Shown here: piece by piece, positions 1 through 9,472 of the stretch | Layout of the letters: each line of letters begins with the position of its first letter | How positions within the stretch are numbered: position 1 is the first letter of the stretch | NCBI GenBank assembly: GCA_026391775.1 | Contig: JAPLDK010000010.1 | Coordinates: 28,413 to 92,412, forward strand | DNA: 64,000 nucleotides | Reading direction: 5' to 3' | Source: Bacteroidota bacterium | GTDB lineage: Bacteria > Bacteroidota > Bacteroidia > Bacteroidales > FEN-979 | Translations under genes and position numbers: made by a program | The notes under the pieces: generated by a model | What the model saw: the letters and a program-made list of their open reading frames with translations, nothing else | Databases searched by the model: none | Told to the model about the DNA's origin: nothing

Positions 1-34
1 GTCCCGATTTAGTCTGTATGTCAGCGCAAAGGTG

Positions 35-2881
35 TTAAAGGATAATTATTTTTCCTCCCGAGGAGCCTCCGGGTGTTATCAGTTTATAAAAATACATGCC
101 CGCTTTCAGTTGTATGCCGGGTTCCCATAGGAAATCATGTACTCCCTGGGTTAGCCTGCCTTCGAAAACAGTTCCGGCCAGTCTTCCGCTGAAGTCGTAA
201 ACAGCAAGTTTAACATCAACTTTGTTCTCAGGCAGAAGCTCGAAATGCAATGGACCGTATGAAGGGTTGGGGAACACTTTGATCCGTAAACCTGCCTGGG
301 ACGATGCAGCTGGGTTGTCAATCCCCGTGAAAACGGGCTTTGGCAGCCTCACTGTCGTATATAGCCGGTATTCCCCCGGTATGAATGCCAGAGGTGTGGC
401 AACATCGGTCACAGTAAGCGAATCCCCGGTGTAAAATTCATACCAGGTGCCTGTTCTCGTAAAGTCAGGGATGACATTCCGGGAACTTACATCAAAATTC
501 CCAAGGACAAGAGCGTCCATGGAGGGATCGGTGAGGGAGACCCTTTTTGTCTGAGCCGATGCGTCGACCGTGAAAGAACTACTCCTGAATACCGGCAGGC
601 TTTTTTTCAATTCAATGAGAGTGCTGTAAACGTTATATAAATATTTTCTTCCCCACTGGGAGTAATAGTCCCATCTGATGGGTTTGGGATCGAGCCTTGA
701 AGCTGAGGTCCCCGTCGGATAGTTAATGGAATAATCGTAGCCCAGTTCCCCGAACTGCCAAATCATTTTAGGGCCAGGTATACTGAAAAAGAAATTTGCA
801 CAGAGAGCTCCTCGCTGAAGGGCTGTTGCCGTGTCTTTAGGGTTGTACGGCGGTTTGCTGCTGTTGCCGGCACTGTAGTCCTTGTACATCTGACGTTCTT
901 CATCATGGCTTTCCATGTACCAGACGAGATTGGGCTGGGACCAGCCCCGGTTCTTGTATGAGCCCCAGTTTAAGTCGGATGAACTGCCGCTAACCCATCC
1001 GCCGGAGGCGTTATTATAATTATTGTTGCCATTGCCCCAGGGCATCATACCTGCATTGGCAAGAATCTTTTCCTCGCTGTTGTCGGCAAAATGCTCAAGG
1101 ATCATGTAGGCTTTGGGATTGACCGACCATACGGTATCGGCGTATGTGTTAAGGATGTTAATGCGGTTCTGGTCATACTGCCCCCAGAGGCTGACATTGT
1201 TGGGATATGAATTCACCTGGGTAAACCCTTTGGACATGTCGAAACGGTAACCGTCGGCATGGTATTCCTGAAGCCAGTATTTTACCAGGCGCAGCATATA
1301 AGACCGGGTTGCAGGGAGATCATGGTTGAAATCCATCCCCACATTATAAGGATGTTTAGGTATTGGGTTGAACCATGGGCTGTTGGCTGCAGGCCTCTGG
1401 TTCTGTTCATCCCAGTATAGCTGCACCAGCGGAGATGAGCCGAAATGATGGTTGCACACGATGTCAAGGATTACAGCGATGCCATTGGAGTGTGCCGTTT
1501 CAATAAACTGTTTAAGAGTATTTTTTGGTCCGTAGTATTTATCCACAGCAAATGAATAATCGGGATTATATCCCCAGCTTATGTTGCCTTCAAATTCCAT
1601 GACCGGCATGAGTTCGATAGCGTTGACTCCAAGATTTTTCAGGTAATTCAGCGTATCTATAAGAGACAGGAAAGTATGCCCGGTTGTGAAATCCCTGATA
1701 AGCAGTTCATAGATAACAAGGTCGGTGACCGCCGGGGGGGTAAATGAAGCGGAAGCCCAGGGATATTGGGTCTGTGCAGTCTGGAATACTGTCGCAATAC
1801 CGGTTGTTTTACCGGAGGGATAGGGGATAAGGTCAGGATAAGTCTCAGGGGCAATATACTGATCGTTCGGATCGCTGACCTTATCGGCGAAGGGATCGCC
1901 AATCCTTAAAGTTCCGTTAACCAGGTACTGAAAAATGTATTCCTTCCGGGGCATCAGGTTGTTGAGCTGTATCCAGAAATTATTGCCATCCGGTGTTTTA
2001 AACATATAATTCAGGGAATCCTGTTCCCAGTTACTGAAATCGCCGATGGCAAAACATGAATTTTTCTGGGGAGCATACAGGCAAAGGATTACGGTAGCTG
2101 AATCCATGTAGTTGATCCCTTCCTTGATGCCTGCCGGCAATGCGGCTATGGAAGGTGAAGGGATAACCGTATAGCAGAACGAATCGGCCGCAGCTGCAGT
2201 ATCGTTTTTTGCAAGGAACTTAACCCATCGTTTTACCCAGTTATGACCGAAATTATTTGCCAGGATAGTATCGGTGATCTCATGACCTGCAATGGTTTTA
2301 ATGAGTGTTCCATTGAGGAAAATTTTCATGGTGTCGGCCAGCGGACTGGTTGCATTGACCGGAATAGTATCCAGAGCGCTCAAAAAAAGGTTTTTATTCT
2401 GGGGGAGGTTGATCTTAACACTTGTTATCGTGGGATAGACGTTCGTGAATATGTCCCCTCCGTTGGCTTCGCGTCCGGTTTTTGAACCATCTGAATTCCT
2501 GAAGACGAAGGCCATTTTTAAGATTGACTCAGCTGCAGGTACGCCGTAAAATGCCCTGATATCCGGGAGCATTTTAATGCTGTAAAGGTTATTTCCCAGG
2601 GATGTCATCCTTGCCTTTGCTGTATTTTCGCTCCAACCGGCTATCACGTATTTCCAATCGGAGGGTGAAGTGCTCAGGTTGGTTATAACCCCCGTATGGG
2701 CATAGATAGGAGGGGAAACATTGAACAGCCCCGCATTGCCTTTTGATGCATCAAAAATCACTGTACACGAATCTATATCGGTCGGATATACAGGGATTGT
2801 TATAATAGTCTGACCTGAAACTGTCCTGAAAATAAATATACATAGGAAGAAACTGAGGAGGTAAATTAGAAACCTTTTCAT
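35..2881 (-). CDS. T9SS-secreted GH13 alpha-amylase-family enzyme
   Basis: Glycoside hydrolase family 13 enzyme expected to cleave alpha-1,4/1,6-glucan at the cell surface. After a signal peptide (start MKRFLIYLL) come about 370 residues of beta-sandwich modules, including a CBM48-like segment with GDFSNW. The (beta/alpha)8 domain follows, with nucleophile Asp548 in DGYRFDMS, acid/base Glu596 in MILEHF and Asp660 in ESHDEER. The last ~80 residues are a T9SS sorting domain (FPNPSYG motif, ending KIIIL), so it is probably exported by type IX secretion and anchored outside, replacing a SusG lipoprotein. The reading frame stays open six codons further upstream, but that ATG sits almost on the predicted transcription start, so I start at 2881. 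It is divergent from susC across 257 bp. Exact specificity (amylase or pullulanase) is not readable. Confidence 0.9.
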   Translation of the reverse strand: MKRFLIYLLSFFLCIFIFRTVSGQTIITIPVYPTDIDSCTVIFDASKGNAGLFNVSPPIYAHTGVITNLSTSPSDWKYVIAGWSENTAKARMTSLGNNLYSIKMLPDIRAFYGVPAAESILKMAFVFRNSDGSKTGREANGGDIFTNVYPTITSVKINLPQNKNLFLSALDTIPVNATSPLADTMKIFLNGTLIKTIAGHEITDTILANNFGHNWVKRWVKFLAKNDTAAAADSFCYTVIPSPSIAALPAGIKEGINYMDSATVILCLYAPQKNSCFAIGDFSNWEQDSLNYMFKTPDGNNFWIQLNNLMPRKEYIFQYLVNGTLRIGDPFADKVSDPNDQYIAPETYPDLIPYPSGKTTGIATVFQTAQTQYPWASASFTPPAVTDLVIYELLIRDFTTGHTFLSLIDTLNYLKNLGVNAIELMPVMEFEGNISWGYNPDYSFAVDKYYGPKNTLKQFIETAHSNGIAVILDIVCNHHFGSSPLVQLYWDEQNQRPAANSPWFNPIPKHPYNVGMDFNHDLPATRSYMLRLVKYWLQEYHADGYRFDMSKGFTQVNSYPNNVSLWGQYDQNRINILNTYADTVWSVNPKAYMILEHFADNSEEKILANAGMMPWGNGNNNYNNASGGWVSGSSSDLNWGSYKNRGWSQPNLVWYMESHDEERQMYKDYSAGNSSKPPYNPKDTATALQRGALCANFFFSIPGPKMIWQFGELGYDYSINYPTGTSASRLDPKPIRWDYYSQWGRKYLYNVYSTLIELKKSLPVFRSSSFTVDASAQTKRVSLTDPSMDALVLGNFDVSSRNVIPDFTRTGTWYEFYTGDSLTVTDVATPLAFIPGEYRLYTTVRLPKPVFTGIDNPAASSQAGLRIKVFPNPSYGPLHFELLPENKVDVKLAVYDFSGRLAGTVFEGRLTQGVHDFLWEPGIQLKAGMYFYKLITPGGSSGGKIIIL

Positions 2882-2901
2882 GTTGATGGGTTTAATCATC
2901 G

Positions 2902-2909
2902 CAAAGGTA
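2902..2909 (-). promoter_or_regulatory. Promoter -7 box for the T9SS GH13 gene
   Basis: TACCTTTG on the minus strand matches the Bacteroidota -7 consensus TAnnTTTG exactly and ends 20 nt before the chosen ATG at 2881. No clear TTTG -33 box is visible; a TTTC lies 18 nt upstream. The box places the transcription start near 2895. Confidence 0.6.
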
Positions 2910-2993
2910 ATAAAAGCAAGGCTACCTGAAATTTTTGCGTAGACATGTTAAATTCTTAACAATGATTTTTAGTTTTTCTACGTCAGAATCAAT

Positions 2994-3032
2994 ACGTTAA
3001 GTTTTTTTAACAAAAAAACGTTTAAATATTTG
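2994..3032 (+). promoter_or_regulatory. Possible control region of the susCDE operon
   Basis: This is the AT-rich part of the susC/GH13 intergenic region. It holds two similar octamers, ACGTTAAG (2994) and ACGTTTAA (3018), 24 bp apart, then AATATTTG (3025-3032), one mismatch from the -7 consensus. If that is the promoter, susC has a leader of about 100 nt. The paired octamers could be an operator, but no cognate regulator is present in the window. I see nothing else in this interval. Confidence 0.3.
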
Positions 3033-3138
3033 CTAATCGTAAGCATTTTTTTATTAATTCTGCATTGCAAAATCAATTGGTGAAAATCAACAGTGTAAAT
3101 ACAATTAACGGAAAACTAACAATTTTAAAATTATCTCT

Positions 3139-6114
3139 ATGAAGAAACGTGTACTTTGGTTGCGTTACCTGATCCTTTTCTTCGCCCTGGCTTCAGCATC
3201 TATTGCTTATGCCCAGGAGATCACGCTTTCGGGTAAAGTAACAGATGCGACAGATGGAACTTTACTTCCGGGGGTAACTATCGTTGTTAAAAATACAACA
3301 GCGGGTACAGTTACCGACGCAGACGGAAAATATTCCATCAAAGTCAAGAAGGATGCAGTGCTTGTTTTTTCCTATGTCGGTTACATGTCACAGGAAATTA
3401 CAATCTCTGAACAGCGAACTCTCGATGTTTCGCTGTCGGTAGGCACTAAAAGCCTTAACGAGGTTGTCGTGATCGGGTACGGTACGGTGAAAAAGCAGGA
3501 TGCTACCGGATCCGTTACTGCACTCAATAAAAATGATTTTAACCAGGGGGCTATTTCATCCCCTCAGCAACTCATCATTGGGAAAATTGCCGGTGTACAG
3601 GTTACAACTACCGGCGGTGCTCCTGGTGGGGACGCTATCATACGTATCAGGGGTGGTTCTTCAATTAATGCCAACAATGATCCTTTGCTTGTGGTTGACG
3701 GTGTTGCCATTGATAATGCAGCTACTTCCGGCGCACGTAGCACACTTGGGATGCTGAATCCTGATGATATTGAAACATATACCATTCTGAAAGATGCTTC
3801 TGCAACTGCCATTTACGGTTCGCGTGCATCAAACGGGGTTATCATCATTACAACCAAGAAAGGAAGCCCAGGTTCAAAGAAATTCGGCCTTGAGTATTCG
3901 GGTAATGTTTCCATTTCCACGGTCCCAAAGACAATCAGTGTATATAACGGAGATGATTTCCGCGCTCTGGTTTTAAAGAGGTATCCGAATCGTCCCGATG
4001 TTGATACTCTCCTTGGCAAAGCCAACACTGACTGGCAGAAAGAAATTTACAGAACCGCGGTCGGAACCGACCATAACCTTGCATTTACCGGCGCTATCAG
4101 CACCATGCCGTACCGCGTTTCTCTGGGATACTCTTACCAGGATGGTACCCTGCTAACTGATAATATGAGGAGAACAACACTTGGGTTGACACTGAATCCG
4201 ACTTTCTTCCAGAACTACCTCAAAATTAACATCAATGCCAAGTACATGTATGAAAAGAACAGGTTTGCTGACCAGGCGGCAATCGGCGATGCTGTTGCAT
4301 TTGATCCGTCCCAGGAGGTTTATGCGAACAATAAATACGGTGGATACTGGGCATGGATCCAGCCAAATGGCGATCCTGTAAACCAGGCAACAACTAACCC
4401 GGTTGCACGTCTCAAACTCACCGAAAACAGTTCTGCGGTCAACAGGTTCCTCGGGAATGCAATGATCGATTATAAACTGCATTTCTTCCCCGATTTAAGG
4501 GTTAACCTGAACCTTGGTATGGATTATTCCTGGAGCAAGGGAACAAATTATGTACCCTCTTATGCTACATGGCAGTTCCTGAATCATGGTGTATCGAACG
4601 AATATGACCAAATCAAGAAGAACAGCCTTCTTGACTTTTATCTGAATTATGTAAAGGATGTGAAAAGCATCAATAGCAAATTCGATGTAATGGCCGGTTA
4701 TTCATGGCAACATTTCTGGGTAAACAATAACAACTACAACGGAAGTGTATGGCATGATACAGCACATGCTGATACTATCATTGTTAAACAGGAATATTAT
4801 CTTGTTTCTTTCTATGGACGATTCAATTATGCCTTCAAAAACAGGTACCTGCTTACAGCAACTTTGCGTGATGACGGTTCTTCAAGATTCTCAAAAAGTA
4901 CCCGCTGGGGCCTATTCCCTTCGGTTGCGTTAGGTTGGAAGATCAATGACGAGAAATTCCTCCGGGATTCAAAAGTCGTTTCACAGTTGAAACTCAGGTT
5001 AGGCTGGGGGCAGACAGGTCAGCAGGATATTTCCAACAACTGGTATCCTTATCTACCTATATATACCCGGGGTGACGGGTTCTCGATGTACCAGTTCGGA
5101 AATGTCTGGTACAGAACTTTGCGCCCAGATGCATATGACCCCAATATAAAATGGGAAACCACGTCAACCTGGAACGTTGGAGTTGACCTGGGCTTTCTTA
5201 AGGACAGGATTACGGCATCGGTTGATTATTTCTATAAGAACACAACCAATATGCTGAACTTTATCCCTGTACCTGCCGGAACCAATCTTTCAAATTATGT
5301 ATGGACTAACGTAGGAAGCATGAACAACAGAGGTTTTGAGTTTATGCTCGATGTTAAACCCATTGTAAATAAGAACTGGAACTGGGATATCGGGTTTAAT
5401 GCAACGACTTACAAGAATAAGATCACAAAGCTTAATATTTCTGATGATCCTAATTACCCTGGCGTAATGGTTGGCGGAATCAGCGGCGGTGTAGGTAATA
5501 CCGTTCAAATCCAGAAAGTTGGTAACCCAATCAATTCGTTTTATGTATTCCAGCAGGTATACAATGCCAATGGAGATCCTGTAGAAGGTTTATATGTCGA
5601 CAGGAATGGTGACGGTAAGATCACTGATGCCGACAGATATTGTTACAAGAGCCCGAATCCTACTTTTACTTTCGGTATCAACACAAGGCTTTCGTACAAA
5701 AAGTGGTCTTTGGCAGCCAGCGGTCACGCAAATATTGGAAACTACATGTATAACAACGTGGAGGCCAATAGGGGAGTATATGCCAATCTCTTCCGCCCCG
5801 AAGGACCATATCTCGGTAATGTTGCCACATCAGTTACCAACACCGGCTTCGTAAACCAGTGTTATCTCTCCGATTATTATGTACAGAACGCTTCCTTCTT
5901 TAAGCTGGACTATCTCTCTCTTGCCTATAACTTTGGGAACCTTGTAAAGAATACGCTGAACCTCCGCATATCATTTACGGTGAACAATGTTTTCACAATT
6001 ACGAAGTACCAGGGGCTAGATCCCGAAGTGAACCTCGGTTCAACCTTAGGTATTGATAACAATATGTATCCAAGATCAAGGGTGTATGTTATAGGTGTTA
6101 ATCTTATGTTATAA
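3139..6114 (+). CDS. susC: SusC-like TonB-dependent outer-membrane transporter
   Basis: Outer-membrane channel that imports oligosaccharides using TonB energy, working as a complex with the SusD lipoprotein encoded next. The 991 residues are typical for SusC: a signal peptide (about 1-25), a CarboxypepD_reg-like domain (about 28-105, with GTVTDADGKYSI), a plug domain with IRIRGGSSI and PLLVVDGV, and a large beta-barrel ending in an aromatic-rich strand (VYVIGVNLML). The stop is 17 nt before susD, so the two are cotranscribed. Substrate is assigned from context: alpha-glucan enzymes on both sides and starch-binding modules in the next two genes. Symbol by similarity of role. Confidence 0.93.
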   Translation: MKKRVLWLRYLILFFALASASIAYAQEITLSGKVTDATDGTLLPGVTIVVKNTTAGTVTDADGKYSIKVKKDAVLVFSYVGYMSQEITISEQRTLDVSLSVGTKSLNEVVVIGYGTVKKQDATGSVTALNKNDFNQGAISSPQQLIIGKIAGVQVTTTGGAPGGDAIIRIRGGSSINANNDPLLVVDGVAIDNAATSGARSTLGMLNPDDIETYTILKDASATAIYGSRASNGVIIITTKKGSPGSKKFGLEYSGNVSISTVPKTISVYNGDDFRALVLKRYPNRPDVDTLLGKANTDWQKEIYRTAVGTDHNLAFTGAISTMPYRVSLGYSYQDGTLLTDNMRRTTLGLTLNPTFFQNYLKININAKYMYEKNRFADQAAIGDAVAFDPSQEVYANNKYGGYWAWIQPNGDPVNQATTNPVARLKLTENSSAVNRFLGNAMIDYKLHFFPDLRVNLNLGMDYSWSKGTNYVPSYATWQFLNHGVSNEYDQIKKNSLLDFYLNYVKDVKSINSKFDVMAGYSWQHFWVNNNNYNGSVWHDTAHADTIIVKQEYYLVSFYGRFNYAFKNRYLLTATLRDDGSSRFSKSTRWGLFPSVALGWKINDEKFLRDSKVVSQLKLRLGWGQTGQQDISNNWYPYLPIYTRGDGFSMYQFGNVWYRTLRPDAYDPNIKWETTSTWNVGVDLGFLKDRITASVDYFYKNTTNMLNFIPVPAGTNLSNYVWTNVGSMNNRGFEFMLDVKPIVNKNWNWDIGFNATTYKNKITKLNISDDPNYPGVMVGGISGGVGNTVQIQKVGNPINSFYVFQQVYNANGDPVEGLYVDRNGDGKITDADRYCYKSPNPTFTFGINTRLSYKKWSLAASGHANIGNYMYNNVEANRGVYANLFRPEGPYLGNVATSVTNTGFVNQCYLSDYYVQNASFFKLDYLSLAYNFGNLVKNTLNLRISFTVNNVFTITKYQGLDPEVNLGSTLGIDNNMYPRSRVYVIGVNLML

Positions 6115-6131
6115 CGCTAAAAAATAGAAAG

Positions 6132-8336
6132 ATGAAACGAATATTGAAAATAACATTCATTGTAACAGCATTAACGCTGTTTTTCGCCTCCTGCGTCAAG
6201 GATCTCAATACCAAACCTATTAATCCCAGGTTGATCTCCCCTGAAAGTGCTTATTCAACCGCTAATGGTTACAAGCAGGTCCTGGCAAAATGCTATGCAG
6301 GCCTTTCAGTATCAGGCCAGCAGGGCCCCTCAGGGAATCCTGATATCAGCGGGATCGATGAAGGGTTCGGCGAATACCTCCGCGGCTACTGGTATCACCA
6401 GGAGCTCACAACCGACGAAGCTGTAATTGGCTGGAATGACCAGACGATAAAGAATTTTCATTATCAGACCTGGGGTTCCGGTGACGTGTTTATAGCAGCA
6501 ATGTATTACAGGATTTTTTACCAGGTAAGCCTCTGCAATGAGTTCATCCGTGAAGCCCAGGACAGCAAGCTCGACGCACGCGGAATTACCGGACAGGATA
6601 AGATCAATTGTCAATACTACCGTGCAGAAGCCCGTTTCCTCAGAGCTTTGAGCTATTACCATGCTCTCGACCTCTTTGGAAATGTGCCGTTTGTTACTGA
6701 AAACAATGAACCGGGAAAATTCTTCCCCCCCCAAATCAATCGCGCTGATCTTTTTAATTATATTCAGAGCGAGCTTCTTGCAATTGAACCTTTGATGTTC
6801 GGTGCCCGTTCCAATGAATTCGGACGTGCTGATAAAGGTGCTGTTTGGATGCTTCTTGCCAAGTTGTACCTGAATGCCGAGGTTTATACCGGAACTCAGA
6901 GATTTACAGATTGCATTACTTATTGCAATAATATTATAGGTGCAGGATATACTCTTGAACCGAAGTATAAGAACCTTTTCCTTGCCGACAATAACAAGAG
7001 CAATGAGATCATTTTCCCCATTGAATTTGACGGTGTGCGTACACGTACCTGGGGCGGAACAACCTTCGTGATCCATGCAGCAATCGGTGGCAGTATGCCT
7101 CCCTCAGACTTTGGGGTTGCCGGCGGCTGGGGTGGAACACGCACAACAAAACCGATTGTGAAGCTCTTTTACCCTGACCTTAAAAATGGATTGTGGCATT
7201 CAACTACACCTCCCAAGAGTACTAACGCATATCCTGTATTGTATTGCCCGGGATCTTACCAGGGATGGAATGCTTCCAATCCCAACACTGTGGTTGCTTC
7301 TGTAAAAAGTGACGGACAATATGAAGGGTATCTCAATTTCCTCACAGGAGGTATACAGTTCAAATTTGCTGCCAACGGAACCTGGGATGTAAACTGGGGC
7401 GATGGCGGTAATGGGACTCTCAAACATAATGGGGATAATATCAGTGTGGCCGATGCAGGATACTATAAAGTCAATGCCGACACCGTTGCCATGACCTTCT
7501 CAATCCTGAAAACCACCTGGGCCATCATTGGTGATGCTACTTCGGGAGGCTGGAGTAACGATACACCAATGGTCTATGACACTACCTTGAAAGCATGGAC
7601 TGTTACAGCTGACCTGCTGGGCGGTAAAGGCCTGAAATTCCGAGCTAACGGTGGATGGGACCTGAACTATGGTGATGACGGCACTTTAACCGGCATCCTG
7701 AAGGCTGGTGGCGATAATATCAGTATTCCTGAAGACGGTACTTATATTATTACTATGAAACTTGGCTGCCCCGATTATACATATACTATTCACAGGAACA
7801 GCTATGACAGAAGGGCAATGTTCTGGTCAGATGGACAGTCTCTTGAAATAAATGATATCGGGATGTTTACCGACGGCTATGCCATAACCAAGTTCAAGAA
7901 CATCACCAGTGAAGGTGTAGGAGGATCTGATCAAACCTATTGCGATACAGACTTCCCGCTCTTCAGGTTAGCTGATGTTTACCTGATGTATGCCGAGGCT
8001 GTGCTCAGAGGCGGTGGTAGTGGAAGCACATCCACGGCTCTTGATTATGTTAACGCACTCCGTGAAAGAGCATATGGAGATCAGGCAGGGAATATCACCC
8101 TCAGCGAACTGAATCTGGACTTCATTCTTGATGAAAGAGGCCGAGAATTGTACTGGGAATGTCAGCGCAGGACGGACCTGATCAGGTACGGAAGATTCAG
8201 TACAGGTAACTATTTATGGCCATGGAAAGGCGGGGTGAAAAATGGTATTTCCACACTCCCCTTCTATAACATCTTCCCGATCCCATCATCCGATGTGTCA
8301 GCAAATCCAAACCTCAAGCAAAATCCCGGATATTAA
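6132..8336 (+). CDS. susD: SusD-like lipoprotein with inserted SusE-type starch-binding modules
   Basis: Surface lipoprotein that captures glycan and forms the lid over SusC. Lipobox FFASC gives lipidation at Cys21. The N-terminal half has the SusD TPR-like pattern (YYRAEARFLRALSYYHAL) and the C-terminal half the usual DGYAITKFKN, LADVYLMYAEA and ILDERGRELYWE motifs. At 734 residues it is about 200 longer than typical SusD. The excess is one block, about residues 361-557, between KLFYPDLKNGLW and YDRRAMFWSDGQ, which are adjacent elements in ordinary SusD. The block has two modules (PGSYQGWN, FKFAANGTWDVNWGD; then IGDATSGGW, KFRANGGWDLNYGD) that closely match the C-terminal ~193 residues of the next gene. 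Frame is intact and flanks are canonical, so it is probably functional. No separate susF gene is present. Confidence 0.92.
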   Translation: MKRILKITFIVTALTLFFASCVKDLNTKPINPRLISPESAYSTANGYKQVLAKCYAGLSVSGQQGPSGNPDISGIDEGFGEYLRGYWYHQELTTDEAVIGWNDQTIKNFHYQTWGSGDVFIAAMYYRIFYQVSLCNEFIREAQDSKLDARGITGQDKINCQYYRAEARFLRALSYYHALDLFGNVPFVTENNEPGKFFPPQINRADLFNYIQSELLAIEPLMFGARSNEFGRADKGAVWMLLAKLYLNAEVYTGTQRFTDCITYCNNIIGAGYTLEPKYKNLFLADNNKSNEIIFPIEFDGVRTRTWGGTTFVIHAAIGGSMPPSDFGVAGGWGGTRTTKPIVKLFYPDLKNGLWHSTTPPKSTNAYPVLYCPGSYQGWNASNPNTVVASVKSDGQYEGYLNFLTGGIQFKFAANGTWDVNWGDGGNGTLKHNGDNISVADAGYYKVNADTVAMTFSILKTTWAIIGDATSGGWSNDTPMVYDTTLKAWTVTADLLGGKGLKFRANGGWDLNYGDDGTLTGILKAGGDNISIPEDGTYIITMKLGCPDYTYTIHRNSYDRRAMFWSDGQSLEINDIGMFTDGYAITKFKNITSEGVGGSDQTYCDTDFPLFRLADVYLMYAEAVLRGGGSGSTSTALDYVNALRERAYGDQAGNITLSELNLDFILDERGRELYWECQRRTDLIRYGRFSTGNYLWPWKGGVKNGISTLPFYNIFPIPSSDVSANPNLKQNPGY

Positions 8337-8357
8337 TAAGTTTAAAACATAGATACT

Positions 8358-9398
8358 ATGAAAAAAATAACAATATTAATCCTGGTTCTTGGTCTTGTGA
8401 GTTTCCTTTCATGTAAAAAGGATGAGACCAAAGCCACACTTACCTCAACCCCGAAGGCTGCGGTTTTAAACTTGGCGAGCGGGGCTAAGATAGTGCTTCA
8501 GAAGGCCAATAAATTTGATTCGATCCAATACAACTGGTCGAAATCTGATTTTGGTCAGGTAGTCGTTATCACATACGCACTTCAAATGGATAAAGCCGGA
8601 AACAATTTCAAGGATGCCGTTATCCTCTCACAGGTTAATAATCTCGATTCTTTGAAAATCATGACCGGTGACCTGAATACCAAGGTACTGGTGATGGAGT
8701 TTGATCCGACAAAACCCGATCCCATTGATTTTGAATTCAGGGTTCAGGCAACCATAAACCAATACGTGGATCCTTTGAATTCTGCATCCATACCCCAAAC
8801 GATAACTCCTTACTACGAGCCGATTATTTACCCGTTGCTGGGCGTGCCCGGGAGCTACCAGGGTTGGAACCCTGCAGATTCAAGTACAGTCGTTGCTTCC
8901 TTGAAATCTGACGGGAAATATGAAGGCTATCTTTATTTCAACATCGATAACGCGGAGTTCAAATATACCAGGGGACCCTCATGGGATAACAACTGGGGTG
9001 ATGACGGAGCTGATGGTACACTGAATCCCAACGGCGCAAACATCAAAGCCGCAGCTGCAGGTTATTATAAGCTGAACGTTAATATGAATACCCTGACCCA
9101 TACTTTCCTGAGAACAGCATGGTCAGTAATAGGCGATGCAACTCCGGGTGGCTGGAATACCGATACGGACATGACCTATGATGAGACTGCAAAAACATGG
9201 TCGGCCACACTTGAACTTACCCAGGCCAACATTAAATTCCGTGCAAATCATGCGTGGGATCTTAATTACGGGGATAATGGTGCAAATGGAACACTCGATG
9301 AAGGTGGCGATAACATTGCTATACCGAGTGCCGGTAATTATACTGTTACCATGGACCTGAGTAAGCCGGTATATAAATACAAACTAAAGAAGAACTAG
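8358..9398 (+). CDS. susE: SusE/SusF-like starch-binding outer-membrane lipoprotein
   Basis: Surface lipoprotein predicted to bind starch near the SusCD complex. Lipobox LSC places lipidation at about Cys19 (VSFLSCKKDE). Residues about 25-150 form the Ig-like SusE N-terminal domain (LNLASGAKIVLQ, FRVQATINQYV). Two tandem SusE/F-type carbohydrate-binding modules follow (about 154-250 and 250-346), each with conserved Trp/Tyr-rich WD-N-GD motifs that probably stack on glucose helices. It is shorter than Bacteroides SusE/SusF, has no catalytic domain, and is the last gene of the susCDE operon. Its module pair resembles the block inserted in SusD. Confidence 0.9.
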   Translation: MKKITILILVLGLVSFLSCKKDETKATLTSTPKAAVLNLASGAKIVLQKANKFDSIQYNWSKSDFGQVVVITYALQMDKAGNNFKDAVILSQVNNLDSLKIMTGDLNTKVLVMEFDPTKPDPIDFEFRVQATINQYVDPLNSASIPQTITPYYEPIIYPLLGVPGSYQGWNPADSSTVVASLKSDGKYEGYLYFNIDNAEFKYTRGPSWDNNWGDDGADGTLNPNGANIKAAAAGYYKLNVNMNTLTHTFLRTAWSVIGDATPGGWNTDTDMTYDETAKTWSATLELTQANIKFRANHAWDLNYGDNGANGTLDEGGDNIAIPSAGNYTVTMDLSKPVYKYKLKKN

Positions 9399-9415
9399 GA
9401 TTAATTTCCATCATT

Positions 9416-9451
9416 AAAAAAAGGCTGAACCGTTAATTTCAGCCTTTTTTT
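9416..9451. terminator. Bidirectional rho-independent terminator
   Basis: Stem with AGGCTGA (9422-9428) pairing with TCAGCCT (9439-9445), extended by an A tract on the left and a T tract on the right. It lies between the convergent ends of the susE-like gene (9398) and the GH13-esterase gene (9473) and can end transcription from both sides. Confidence 0.88.
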
Positions 9452-9472
9452 ATGCTCTTAAACAAGGAGGGG

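Noticed and set aside
6330..7076. 248-codon minus-strand frame
   Set aside because: Antisense inside susD, with no family motifs.
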